DNA from: Nocardioides campestrisoli | Lineage (GTDB): Bacteria > Actinomycetota > Actinomycetes > Propionibacteriales > Nocardioidaceae | Assembly (NCBI RefSeq): GCF_013624435.2 | Contig: NZ_CP061768.1 | Coordinates: forward strand, 3,252,001-3,316,000 | Reading direction: 5' to 3' | Length of the DNA: 64,000 nucleotides | Shown here: positions 48,133-57,865 of the stretch, piece after piece | Layout of the letters: each line of letters starts with the position of its first letter | How positions within the stretch are numbered: position 1 is the first letter of the stretch | Notes under the pieces: generated by a model | What the model saw: only the letters and a program-made list of their open reading frames with translations | Databases searched by the model: none | What the model was told of the DNA's origin: nothing | Program-made: the position numbers and the translations under genes

Positions 48133-49146
48133 TCACCTCCTCAGGTGCCGCCGGAGGAACGCCACGGTGGTCTCCATCGAGTCGGTCCACTGCGGCCCGA
48201 ACGCATGCTGCTCCCCGTCGTACACCTCGAGGGTGCTGCGGACCCCGGCCCGCCGCATCAGCCGGTGGGTGGTCCGGGCCCACGGCAGCGGACAGGAGTC
48301 GTCGAGGGTGCCGTGGTGGGAGAGCACCGGGACGTCGATCCGGTCGAAGTAGCTGCGGGCCGAGAGGGCGTCGTAGAAGCCGGGTGCCTCCTGCGGCGTG
48401 CCGAACCGGTCGAAGAGCCGCTGCGCGGCCTCGGGCCGCTCGGGCACCGTCCACCGTCGCAGGTTGTCCAGGTAGTCCGAGCTGACCGAGGCGTAGAGCA
48501 CCGCGGCGTCGACCAGGCCGGGTTGGGCGACCAGCGCGTTCATCGTCACCCCGCCCCCCATCGAGCGGCCCAGCATCGCCATCCGCTCGCCGTCGACCTT
48601 CGGCTCGGCGGCCAAGGCGTGCACGGCGTTGATCGCGTCGCGGGTGTAGCCCAGCCGGGTCTCCCGGTCCAGGTCGCCGGCGGGGTCGGAGGAGGCGTGG
48701 CCGCGGTAGTCGGTGTGCAGCACCGCGAAGCCCTGACGGGCCAGGTAGTCCTGCTCCCGGCTCAGCCCCTGGCCGGTGGCGTAGACCGACGGCTCGATGT
48801 AGCCGTGGTTGAGCACCACCCCGGGGAAGGGCCCCTTCCCCGTCGGGATCAGCAGCACCCCGGAGACCCGCAGGTCGCCACTGCGGTAGCGCACCTCGTA
48901 CTCGGTGTACGCCGGGTCGTCGACCGAGACGCGTAGCCGTCTCGGCCGCTCGCTGGTGAGCTCGTCGTCCATCAGGGAGGGCAGGGACCACGGCGACCGA
49001 GGCTGCGGAGTCTCGTCCTCGGGAGCCTGCGTCGGCGACGGCGTCACCGACTCCGCCGCGTCCGGCGTGCGCGCGGCCTTCTCCGCCTCCTCAGTGCAGC
49101 TGGCCAGCACCAGCAGGCCGATCAGCAGGGGCAGGATCCGTCGCAC
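48133..49146 (-). CDS. Secreted lipoprotein, alpha/beta hydrolase (peptidase S9-like)
   Basis: The protein has a lipoprotein signal peptide (LIGLLVLASC; predicted lipidated C17) and a Glu/Pro-rich spacer to about residue 60. The alpha/beta hydrolase fold follows. GRSMGGG carries the Ser nucleophile, LDDSCP and GEQHAFG the likely Asp and His. It looks like an S9-type peptidase or esterase at the cell surface. 337 residues; GTG start at 49146 with a TACCGT box 7 nt upstream. The gene is upstream of narK on the same strand. Confidence 0.87.
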   Translation of the reverse strand: MRRILPLLIGLLVLASCTEEAEKAARTPDAAESVTPSPTQAPEDETPQPRSPWSLPSLMDDELTSERPRRLRVSVDDPAYTEYEVRYRSGDLRVSGVLLIPTGKGPFPGVVLNHGYIEPSVYATGQGLSREQDYLARQGFAVLHTDYRGHASSDPAGDLDRETRLGYTRDAINAVHALAAEPKVDGERMAMLGRSMGGGVTMNALVAQPGLVDAAVLYASVSSDYLDNLRRWTVPERPEAAQRLFDRFGTPQEAPGFYDALSARSYFDRIDVPVLSHHGTLDDSCPLPWARTTHRLMRRAGVRSTLEVYDGEQHAFGPQWTDSMETTVAFLRRHLRR

Positions 49147-49153
49147 CTCGCCC

Positions 49154-49159
49154 ACGGTA
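49154..49159 (-). promoter_or_regulatory. Putative -10 box of the lipoprotein hydrolase gene
   Basis: TACCGT ends 7 nt before the GTG at 49146. Leaderless layout; no clear -35. Confidence 0.35.
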
Positions 49160-49172
49160 GCCCGGGTCGGGA

Positions 49173-50408
49173 TCAGCGCAGCGGGTCGAACGGCTGGAGC
49201 GGAGCGGGCAGCCGGCCGGTGACGATCCGCTCGGCCAGCAGCCTCCCCGTGGTCGGCCCCAGGGTGATCCCCCACATGCCGTGTCCGCCGGCGACGAAGA
49301 CCCGGTCGGACCGGGTGGCCCCGACCAGCGGCAGCCCGTCGGGGGTGCAGGGCCGGGCGCCGACCCACTCGTCGCGCCGGGCGCCGAGCTCGGCGCCGCG
49401 CAGCAGCGGTCGGGCGGCGTCCACGATCGCCTCGATCCGCCGGGTGTCCAGGCCGGCGTCGGCGGGCCGGAACTCCATCATCCCGGCGATCCGCAGCCGG
49501 TCGCCGTCCGGCGTGCAGGCGACCCGCTGCGACGGGAAGTAGACCGGCCCGGCCGGGACCGGGTCGATCGGCACGGTGAAGGAGTAGCCGCGGCCCGCCT
49601 GCACGGGCAGCGTCACCCCGAACGGCCGGGCGAGCTGGTTGAGCCAGGCGCCCGAGGCGATCACCACGGCGTCGTAGGACTCGCCGGCCACCTGCACCTG
49701 GTCGCCGCGCTGCTTGAGGGCGTCGACCTGGACCCCGCTGACGATCCGGGCGCCCCGGCGTCGTACCTCCTCGGCGAGCGAGGCGACGTACGTGCTGGGC
49801 GTCAGGTAGCGCTGGCCGTCGAGCCGGATCGCGGCGCCGATGGCCGGGGAGAGCGCGGGCTCCAGGCTCCGCGCCTCGTCGCCGCTGAGGACCTCGTAGT
49901 CCAGCTCCTGCCCGCTGGCGCGGATGTGCTCGATCTCCTCGAGCAGCACGGCCCGCTCGGCCGGCGTCCGGTACGCCGCCAGGAACGGCTTGGCCTCGGG
50001 CGTGGGCGCCGCCACCCCGCCGTCGCGGAGCCGGTCGAAGCCGTCGAGCGCCAGGGAGTTGATGGGCACCAGCGCACGCATCGCCTCCCGCCAGCGCTCC
50101 ATCGTGGAGTTGCGGGCGAAGCGGACCAGGAAGGAGAGCAGCCGGCGGTCGGTGGTGATCGGCACGTAGACCGGCGACTTGGGGCTGACCACCGCCCGGA
50201 TGCCGTACTTGAGCACGGCCGGCTCCGGCAGCGGCGTCGCCAGCCCCGGCGTCAGCCAGCCGGCGTTCCCCCACGAGGAGCCCGCGGCCACGCCGGTGCG
50301 GTCGAGCACCGTGACCCGGACGCCCTGCTCCTGGAGGAACCAGGCGGTCGCGAGACCGACCATCCCAGCTCCGACAATCGCGACGTGGTCCGGCCTCTGC
50401 GCTCCCAT
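49173..50408 (-). CDS. dadA: FAD-dependent oxidoreductase, D-amino-acid dehydrogenase-like
   Basis: The DAO-fold enzyme oxidises amines such as D-amino acids. The dinucleotide-binding motif AIVGAGMVGLATAW lies near residues 12-25, GSSWGNAGWLTPG is a DadA-type block and HGMWGITLGPTTGRLLAE is the C-terminal FAD motif. The ATG at 50408 gives 411 residues; the frame is open to 50444. Symbol is by family; substrate is not proven. An inverted repeat lies just upstream. Confidence 0.82.
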   Translation of the reverse strand: MGAQRPDHVAIVGAGMVGLATAWFLQEQGVRVTVLDRTGVAAGSSWGNAGWLTPGLATPLPEPAVLKYGIRAVVSPKSPVYVPITTDRRLLSFLVRFARNSTMERWREAMRALVPINSLALDGFDRLRDGGVAAPTPEAKPFLAAYRTPAERAVLLEEIEHIRASGQELDYEVLSGDEARSLEPALSPAIGAAIRLDGQRYLTPSTYVASLAEEVRRRGARIVSGVQVDALKQRGDQVQVAGESYDAVVIASGAWLNQLARPFGVTLPVQAGRGYSFTVPIDPVPAGPVYFPSQRVACTPDGDRLRIAGMMEFRPADAGLDTRRIEAIVDAARPLLRGAELGARRDEWVGARPCTPDGLPLVGATRSDRVFVAGGHGMWGITLGPTTGRLLAERIVTGRLPAPLQPFDPLR

Positions 50409-50429
50409 GGAGGCAGCATGCCCCGGATC

Positions 50430-50468
50430 TGTGACACACGCCACCCATCAGGCGCATCAAGTGTCACA
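50430..50468 (-). promoter_or_regulatory. Inverted repeat upstream of dadA, possible operator
   Basis: TGTGACAC (50430-50437) and GTGTCACA (50461-50468) form a perfect 8-bp inverted repeat with a 23-nt gap, starting 22 nt before the dadA ATG. The large gap suggests two half-sites, perhaps of a GntR- or Lrp-type regulator. Function is inferred. Confidence 0.45.
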
Positions 50469-50500
50469 AGCGCGCCGGACATGGTCGCCCCGACATGGGA

Positions 50501-50530
50501 GCAGGGCCCCCGCCGAAGCGAGGGCCCTGC
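50501..50530 (-). terminator. Terminator of groEL
   Basis: GCAGGGCCC (50501-50509) pairs with GGGCCCTGC (50522-50530); inside it CGC and GCG continue the stem around CGAA with a single C-A mismatch. It lies 26 bp after the groEL stop. Confidence 0.8.
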
Positions 50531-50555
50531 CGATGGTGCGTGTCTGATCCGAGGA

Positions 50556-52340
<1,785 letters not shown>

Positions 52341-52345
52341 CTCCA

Positions 52346-52374
52346 TGTTTAGCACTCGGGTGGTGGGAGTGCAA
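52346..52374 (-). promoter_or_regulatory. groEL promoter
   Basis: TTGCAC (52374-52369), a 17-bp spacer and TAAACA (52351-52346) fit a vegetative promoter. The CIRCE site covers it almost exactly, leaving a leader of roughly 150 nt. Confidence 0.65.
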
Positions 52375-52375
52375 A
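52349..52375 (-). promoter_or_regulatory. CIRCE element (HrcA operator)
   Basis: TTAGCACTC, 9 nt and GAGTGCAAA match the CIRCE consensus TTAGCACTC-N9-GAGTGCTAA in 17 of 18 positions. It overlaps both promoter hexamers of groEL, so HrcA would repress under normal temperature. Confidence 0.9.
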
Positions 52376-52407
52376 CGCCCCGACCGCGCTCGAGCGGTCG
52401 GGGCGTT
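52374..52407 (-). terminator. Terminator of the tadG-like operon
   Basis: AACGCCCCGACCGC (52374-52387) pairs perfectly over 14 bp with 52394-52407 around GCTCGA. It lies 14 bp after the TadG-like stop and directly next to the groEL -35, shielding it from read-through. Confidence 0.85.
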
Positions 52408-52420
52408 GCGGGTCGCGGAG

Positions 52421-54013
52421 CTAACGCGGCAACCGGATCAGCTTGACGCCACCCGAGAGCGATCCCAGTGCGGTCTGGAAGATCGGGCCGAGCTCGGACC
52501 CGTTGGAGGCGCAGAAGTAGAAGTCGCCGTCGCCGTTCTCGTCGGTCTTCTCCTTCGTGGTGCTGCAGTCGCTCTCCGCCTTGGACGCCTCGCCCGTGCC
52601 TGGGTGTGGCGACGCAGCGGCAGCCAGCGCGTTACGGACCTTCGGCGTGCTCTTGCTGTTGCCGCAGTTGGCCGTGTTGGCAGACCCGAAGCCGACCGTG
52701 ATGATGATGACTCCCTCGTCCTTGGTCTGCGTGGCGATGTCGTTGAAGTTCTTGCAGGCCTGACTCACCTGGCTGGATTCTTCTCCCCCGACCCCCATGT
52801 CGCCGGGGGTGTTCAGGCTGAGTCCGGTGCTGTGCTCGTCGAGCACCTCCTGAGGCATGCCGTCGGTCTCGAAGATGATCGCCTTGCGAACAGTCCCAGG
52901 ACGGTCGGCAGGCAGGGATCCCAGGTTGTTGATGTCCCACCCGAGGAGGTAGCGCGCCGCGCCCTTGAGCGCGCTCGCCGGGTGCGTCTTGTACGAGCCT
53001 GAGGACGCCTCGTTCCGGATGCACCCGACCCCGGCGACGAGCTCACTGCTGTAGTTGAGCGTCGGGGTGGTCGCGCCGGTCAGGTAGTTGTTGCTGAACG
53101 GGACCGCGACCCAACTGCCCCCCTTCACCTGGACCTGGAGGTCGGCGGCCACCCGGTTGTTGTAGGCGGTGGTGGTCTCCCCGCTCTTCTTCGATGGCTT
53201 CGAGTAGTCCTGCGGATCCGTCCGGCAGGTGGCGCTGGTCCCCTTGGACTTGTGCAGCGCCCCGAGGGCGACGTAGTGCATCAGCGGGTTCATCGTCTTC
53301 AAGGCGCCCTCGATCCCGGTGACCATGGCCTTGCGGTTGGTCTCGCTCATCGAGCCAGTGCGGTCCGCCATGATCACCACGTCCATCGGGTTGGGTGTGG
53401 AGGTGCCGCAGGAGCCGGCGCACGCCGTGGAGACCACGACCCCCGTGTTGCCCTCGTCGAAGCCGATCACGGGGGCGAAGCCGTACTTCACGGTCTTGCT
53501 GTCCCACACCGAGATCGTGTTGCACGAACCGACGACTGGATCGCACGGGATCGCGCAGATGGCCTCGTTGCAGGTGAACCCGTCCTTGGTGGGGGTCTTC
53601 CGGGGGTAGTTGGTGGTGTTGTAGGGAGTCTTTGCGCCCGGCTTGCACGTGGCGGGGATCTGCGTCCAGTCCGGAGCGAGCGGGTTCACCTTGGTGTTGG
53701 AGGCCACCACGCAGTAGAGCTTGCCCTCCGGGCTCGAGTCGGGATCCGCAGCCTTGGCAGTCGCCACCGCGGCGGCGAGGGCGGCGGACCCGCTGGTCGT
53801 GAGACTGAACGACGCCTCGTGGGCAGCCATGTCGATGGTGTCGTGCAGACGCTGCTTGGCGGCGACCTGACTGGCGATGTCCACGCCGATGGCCGCTGCA
53901 GCGAAGAGCACCACGACGACCACCGCCATGATGATCGCGACGGCGCCACGATCGTCGCCCCGACGGCTACCTTCGGACATTCGAGACAGCCTCACAAAAC
54001 GGTTCATGGTCAT
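52421..54013 (-). CDS. TadG-like protein with von Willebrand A domain
   Basis: The 530-residue protein has a membrane helix at about residues 25-45 ([23 protein letters not shown]) in the style of TadE/TadG pseudopilin-like proteins, then an extracytoplasmic part with eight or more cysteines that may form disulfides. A vWA domain begins near 210 with [13 protein letters not shown], a metal-ion-dependent adhesion site of DxTxS form. It overlaps the tadE-like gene (ATGA). A surface or pilus-minor subunit role is inferred; no other tad genes lie in the window. Confidence 0.83.
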   Translation of the reverse strand: MTMNRFVRLSRMSEGSRRGDDRGAVAIIMAVVVVVLFAAAAIGVDIASQVAAKQRLHDTIDMAAHEASFSLTTSGSAALAAAVATAKAADPDSSPEGKLYCVVASNTKVNPLAPDWTQIPATCKPGAKTPYNTTNYPRKTPTKDGFTCNEAICAIPCDPVVGSCNTISVWDSKTVKYGFAPVIGFDEGNTGVVVSTACAGSCGTSTPNPMDVVIMADRTGSMSETNRKAMVTGIEGALKTMNPLMHYVALGALHKSKGTSATCRTDPQDYSKPSKKSGETTTAYNNRVAADLQVQVKGGSWVAVPFSNNYLTGATTPTLNYSSELVAGVGCIRNEASSGSYKTHPASALKGAARYLLGWDINNLGSLPADRPGTVRKAIIFETDGMPQEVLDEHSTGLSLNTPGDMGVGGEESSQVSQACKNFNDIATQTKDEGVIIITVGFGSANTANCGNSKSTPKVRNALAAAASPHPGTGEASKAESDCSTTKEKTDENGDGDFYFCASNGSELGPIFQTALGSLSGGVKLIRLPR

Positions 54014-54432
54014 TCGATCCTCATCTGCGCGGTGCGATCGAGACTGATGGAGTCGCCGAAGAAGATGCTGACCGGCGTGATCATCTTGTGGTTGTACTTG
54101 ACGGTCACGACCGCCCAACCGTTGGAGACCGCATCGGCGTCGTAGTTGCTGCCGCACGCCGCCTTGGTCGGCTTGATGCACGTCACCTGGACCACCGCCC
54201 CCGCGACCCCGTCGAGACTCTGCTGGGCAACGGCGATGATGTCGGCCTTGCCCCCCCCGAGGCTGGCCTCGCGCGCAGCGTCTCGCGTGGCGTTGTTGAT
54301 GACGGAGTGCCGGTTGATCGCGTAACCGAAGTCCACGATGCCGAAGACCAGCATGAACAGGATCGGCATGATCAGCGCGAACTCGACGGCGGCCGCCCCC
54401 CGCTCCCCGCGGCGCCTACGACGTATCGACAT
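54010..54432 (-). CDS. TadE-like pseudopilin
   Basis: The 140-residue protein starts with a basic stretch (MSIRRRRRGERG), then AAAVEFALIMPILFMLVFGIVDFGY, the TadE hallmark with the conserved Glu and a single helix. The rest is presumably extracytoplasmic, with two cysteines. ATG at 54432 has GAGGAG 4 nt upstream. It is co-translated with the TadG-like protein. Its role in a Tad/Flp pilus is inferred from the family. Confidence 0.88.
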   Translation of the reverse strand: MSIRRRRRGERGAAAVEFALIMPILFMLVFGIVDFGYAINRHSVINNATRDAAREASLGGGKADIIAVAQQSLDGVAGAVVQVTCIKPTKAACGSNYDADAVSNGWAVVTVKYNHKMITPVSIFFGDSISLDRTAQMRIE

Positions 54433-54559
54433 GGGTCTCCTCAAGCAGTCGCGCCGGCCGCGGCCCGGTGGAGGTACCACCGGGTAGGGCACAGCGGCAC
54501 GACTGTACGAACGCGCTCAGAGCCCGGACACAGATTCAGGCAAAAATGGCCCGAACGGT

Positions 54560-55300
54560 CTAGTCCCGCTGTCCCTTCGGCTGACCATCGGGGTAGCGCT
54601 CGCTCAGCACCGTCCACTTGTTGGTGCCCTCGAGGTTGTCGCCCTTCTCGATGATCACCAGGTTGTGGAAGCAGTGCACCGCCTTCACCCAGCGGTCGGC
54701 GTACGACGGCTCGTGCGGTACGACGTACTCCTCGTGGTTGAGGCCGTCGACGAGGTCCTTGACCAGGTCCATCGTGGTGCCGCGGGCATGCCGGTCCTCG
54801 GCCCCGCCCCACTCGGGCCAGTAGGAGGTCTGGGTGTCCTCGATCGCGTAGATACCGCCGTCGGGCAGCAGCGGGAAGAGGATCTCGAAGGTCCGCCGGA
54901 TGTGCGCGGGCACGTGCGAGCCGTCGTCGATCACCACGCGCGGGACGCCCTGTTCGTCGAGGATCCGCCGCAGCACCGCCTCGTCGGTCTGGTCGCCGCG
55001 GTACGTGGTGATCCGGTTGCGGTCGACGAACGACTTGTCCTCGATGTCCAGGCCGACGATGTTCGCCTTCGGGAAGAACCACTTCCACGCCTTCAGCGAC
55101 GCGCCGCCCTGCCGGTTGCGGGCGTAGCCGCCGACCCCGATCTCCAGCAGGGTGAACTCCTCGTCGCGCAGGTGCTCGAGGAACCGCTGGTAGTGCGGGG
55201 TGTAACGGTGCACGCCCCACTTGTCGGTGCCGAAGTGCTGGGCGAGCTCGGTGAGGCTGCGCCCCTTCAGCGGGGGCTGCGTCGAGGGTTCGTCCGGCAC
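54560..55300 (-). CDS. Class I SAM-dependent methyltransferase (demethylmacrocin O-methyltransferase-like)
   Basis: The 246-residue protein has GTDKWGVHRYTPHYQRFLEH at residues 24-43, a block of the sugar O-methyltransferases of macrolide biosynthesis, then the SAM motif LEIGVGGYAR, GLDIEDKSF and VVIDDGSHVP. Glycosyl O-methylation is plausible, but no biosynthetic cluster lies nearby, so it more likely modifies a cell-surface polysaccharide. A GTG start at 55300 has a TAGGGT box 6 nt upstream. Confidence 0.8.
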   Translation of the reverse strand: MPDEPSTQPPLKGRSLTELAQHFGTDKWGVHRYTPHYQRFLEHLRDEEFTLLEIGVGGYARNRQGGASLKAWKWFFPKANIVGLDIEDKSFVDRNRITTYRGDQTDEAVLRRILDEQGVPRVVIDDGSHVPAHIRRTFEILFPLLPDGGIYAIEDTQTSYWPEWGGAEDRHARGTTMDLVKDLVDGLNHEEYVVPHEPSYADRWVKAVHCFHNLVIIEKGDNLEGTNKWTVLSERYPDGQPKGQRD

Positions 55301-55306
55301 GCCGCC

Positions 55307-55312
55307 ACCCTA
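55307..55312 (-). promoter_or_regulatory. Putative -10 box of the methyltransferase gene
   Basis: TAGGGT ends 6 nt before the GTG at 55300, again the leaderless layout. Confidence 0.4.
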
Positions 55313-55396
55313 GTGGGCCACGACACGTCTAGCCCGCCGGGCGGATGAGTACACCGACTCATGGCGCCGCCGCCGCGCCGACACCACGATGTGCCC

Positions 55397-56602
55397 ATGG
55401 ACCCCACCACCGCACGCCGCGAGCCGGCGTCGTACGCCGTTCCTGCGACGCCGGGCCAGCTGGCCTGGCTCCGGGACCAGGTCGACGACTGGCGGGCAGA
55501 GGGCCTGATCGACCCGGCCACCGCCGAGGCGGTCCTCGCGCGCTACCTCGAGTCGCGGCGGTTCTCGCTGGGCCGCCTGCTGCTCGCCGTCGGAACGGGG
55601 TTCCTCGGCATCGGCCTGATCTGGTTGGTCGCCGCCAACCTGGACGAGCTCTCCCCTCTCACCCGGTTCCTGGCGGTCGTCGTCCTCTGGCTGACCTGCC
55701 TGGTCGGCGCCGAGGTGCTCGACTCGCGTCGTACGTCGGCCGTCGTGGTCGGCGCCGTCCGCACGCTGGCGGCGTTCGGCGTCGGGGCGGTCATCTTCCA
55801 GGCCGCGCAGAGCCTGCAGGTGCCGGCGTACGAGCCGGGACTCGTCGGTCTGTGGGGTCTCGGCGCGCTGGTCCAGGCCTACGTCACCGCTGCCCGCGGC
55901 CCGCTGCTGGTCGCAATCGCCGGTTTCATCGGGTGGGTGCTGTGGGAGGCCGTCGAGCAGAACCCGACCTTGACCGGCACCGTCCTGGCGCTCACGGCCT
56001 CGGCGGTCGCGGCACTCGGCATGGCGGGGCTGCACGAGCGGTGGCTGCCGGCCTTCTCCGGCCCGTGGCGCCATGTCGGCGCCGGCCTCGCCCTGGGCGG
56101 CCTGTTCGTGGCCGGGCTCCCGGTCGGCGTCGACGGTGGTCTCCCCTCATTCGGCTGGACTCTTGCTCTGGTCACTGCCGCGGGGGTCCTCGCCGCGGCG
56201 ACCTGCCTGGTCGGCCCCGTCGCGGCACGCTGGGAGGTGCTGGGCGGGTCGCTCGCGCTGACCGTCGGGGTCGTGCTGGCGGCCTGGCCGGCCGGCGCCG
56301 ACTCCCGTTCCGTGGGCCTGGATGATCTGGCACATGCGCTGGTAGCGGTCACCGCCTACGTCGCTCTGTCCGTGGGGGTCGCCGCGGTCGGCACCCTGCG
56401 GGACGCGCCGCTGCTCAGCGTCACCGCGACCCTGGGACTCGTCCTGTTCACGGTCGTGCAGAGCTTCGCCGTCTTCGCCCCGATCGTGCAGGGAGCCTGG
56501 CTCTTCCTGCTCCTCGGCGCGATCCTCCTCGCCGCCGGCGTCGGGTTCGACCGGGCCCGTCGCCACCTGGCCGCCACCCTCGAGCAGGAGTCCGACCGAT
56601 GA
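55397..56602 (+). CDS. DUF2157 membrane protein
   Basis: A soluble N-terminal helix pair (LAWLRDQVDDWRAEGLIDPATAEAVLARY) matches DUF2157, followed by about ten transmembrane helices. The ATG at 55397 gives 401 residues; an ATG at 55361 is an alternative. It overlaps the next gene by 4 bp. Function is unknown; proteins of this type are regularly coded next to GDYXXLXY proteins, as here, so the two probably act together. Confidence 0.85.
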   Translation: MDPTTARREPASYAVPATPGQLAWLRDQVDDWRAEGLIDPATAEAVLARYLESRRFSLGRLLLAVGTGFLGIGLIWLVAANLDELSPLTRFLAVVVLWLTCLVGAEVLDSRRTSAVVVGAVRTLAAFGVGAVIFQAAQSLQVPAYEPGLVGLWGLGALVQAYVTAARGPLLVAIAGFIGWVLWEAVEQNPTLTGTVLALTASAVAALGMAGLHERWLPAFSGPWRHVGAGLALGGLFVAGLPVGVDGGLPSFGWTLALVTAAGVLAAATCLVGPVAARWEVLGGSLALTVGVVLAAWPAGADSRSVGLDDLAHALVAVTAYVALSVGVAAVGTLRDAPLLSVTATLGLVLFTVVQSFAVFAPIVQGAWLFLLLGAILLAAGVGFDRARRHLAATLEQESDR

Positions 56603-57078
56603 ACAGGTACGCCGTGGCGGCAGGCGTCGCCGCCGTCCAGCTCGCCCTCACCGGCGTCGCCGTCGCGCCTCAGCTCTCCGCCCGGCTGACCGGGGACACC
56701 TACCTGATGCGGGTGGCGCCCGTGGACCCGATCGACCCGTTCCGCGGGGCGTACGTCGTCCTCGACTACCCCGACCTGTGGCCCGACGAGGCGGACCGCG
56801 GCGAGGGCGAGGGCAGGACCATCTACGTCCGGCTCGTCGAGGAGGACGGCCTGATGGTCTCCTCCGGCTGGACTCGTTCCCGCCCCGAGGACGGCGCCTA
56901 CCTGGCCTGCCGCGACGAGCGTTGGGAGATCCGGTGCGGCATCGAGAGCTGGTTCGTGTCGCAGGACGAGGCCAGGCGGATCGAGGAAACGCTTCGCGAG
57001 GACGGCACACTCGCCGAGGTGAAGATCGACGGCCGCGGCAACGCCGCGGTCGTGGGACTGCTGCCGCCGCAGCGTTAG
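56599..57078 (+). CDS. GDYXXLXY-domain protein
   Basis: The 159-residue protein has one N-terminal helix (residues 5-25) and the motif RGAYVVLDY, a variant of GDYxxLxY, in an extracytoplasmic domain. Two cysteines (CRDERWEIRC) could form a disulfide. The start overlaps the DUF2157 stop. Its end overlaps the convergent osmC end by 4 bp. Function is unknown. Confidence 0.85.
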   Translation: MNRYAVAAGVAAVQLALTGVAVAPQLSARLTGDTYLMRVAPVDPIDPFRGAYVVLDYPDLWPDEADRGEGEGRTIYVRLVEEDGLMVSSGWTRSRPEDGAYLACRDERWEIRCGIESWFVSQDEARRIEETLREDGTLAEVKIDGRGNAAVVGLLPPQR

Positions 57079-57542
57079 CCGGCGACCAGCGTGGTCGCCT
57101 CGTGCTCGACCGGGAACGCCACCGAGCTGGCGATGAAGCAGGCATCGTGCGCCTCGCGGTGCAGCTGCGGCACCAGATCGACGTGCGCGGCGTTGGCGAT
57201 CGTCACCGTCGGACGCAGCAGCACCCGGGTGAACCGCCCGCCGATCCCGCGCTGCTCCATCGTGCCGACCGGCTCGTCCTCGTACGCCGTCACCGTCACG
57301 CCGTGCGTCACCGCCACGTGCAGGAACGAGAGCAGGTGGCACTCGCTGAGTGAGGCGACCAGCAGCTCCTCCGGGTTCCAACGAGCCGGGTCACCCCGGA
57401 ACGGCCTGTCCGCCGAGAGCAGCAGCTCCGGCTTCCCGGAGGCGACGGCGCTGACGTCGCGCGAGTAGTCCCGGTAGCCCGAGGTCCCGGCCCCCCGGTT
57501 CCCCGTCCAGCGCAGCGCCAGGGCGTAGGTGTGCTCAGCCAT
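57075..57542 (-). CDS. OsmC-family peroxiredoxin-like protein
   Basis: OsmC/Ohr proteins reduce organic hydroperoxides with two cysteines. The 155-residue protein has ASLSECHLLSFL and HREAHDACFIASS, where the cysteines lie in the expected positions, plus an N-terminal NPEELL block with catalytic Arg nearby (PARWNPEELL). It is probably cytoplasmic. The start at 57542 has a CAGACT box 6 nt upstream, so it is likely a separate unit from the MoaD-like gene. Confidence 0.9.
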   Translation of the reverse strand: MAEHTYALALRWTGNRGAGTSGYRDYSRDVSAVASGKPELLLSADRPFRGDPARWNPEELLVASLSECHLLSFLHVAVTHGVTVTAYEDEPVGTMEQRGIGGRFTRVLLRPTVTIANAAHVDLVPQLHREAHDACFIASSVAFPVEHEATTLVAG

Positions 57543-57548
57543 CGCGCC

Positions 57549-57554
57549 AGTCTG
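57549..57554 (-). promoter_or_regulatory. Putative -10 box of the osmC-like gene
   Basis: CAGACT ends 6 nt before the ATG at 57542. The first base departs from TAnnnT, so the call is weaker. Confidence 0.25.
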
Positions 57555-57564
57555 GCAGGGCGGT

Positions 57565-57840
57565 TCAGCCGCCCGCGACCGCCGGGATCACCGAGATCTG
57601 CGTGCCGTCCGGCGTGGGGGTCTGCAGGTGGTCGAGGAAGCGCACGTCGTCGTTGTCGACGTAGACGTTGACGAACCGGCGCAGCTGGCCCGCCTCGTCC
57701 AGGATCCGGCCCTTGATGCCGGCGAACCGCGCGTCCAGGTCGTCGAGCACGGCGGCCAGGTCGGCACCCTCGGCGGTGACCTCGGAGTCGCCCCCGGTGT
57801 AGGTGCGCAGGATGGTGGGGATGCGGACGGAGACGCTCAT
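57565..57840 (-). CDS. MoaD/ThiS-family sulfur carrier, CysO-like
   Basis: This 91-residue ubiquitin-fold protein ends in AVAGG, the C-terminal diglycine that is adenylated and thiocarboxylated in sulfur carriers. MSVSVRIPTILRTYTGGDSE and RRFVNVYVDNDDVRF closely follow CysO of Mycobacterium, which feeds sulfur to the O-phosphoserine sulfhydrylase CysM. Here the neighbour is threonine synthase, 25 bp upstream, and both lie behind one SAM riboswitch. Its acceptor is thus uncertain: cysteine, homocysteine or another. Confidence 0.9.
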   Translation of the reverse strand: MSVSVRIPTILRTYTGGDSEVTAEGADLAAVLDDLDARFAGIKGRILDEAGQLRRFVNVYVDNDDVRFLDHLQTPTPDGTQISVIPAVAGG

Positions 57841-57865
57841 GGGCTCAACTCTCTCGGATCAGGGG

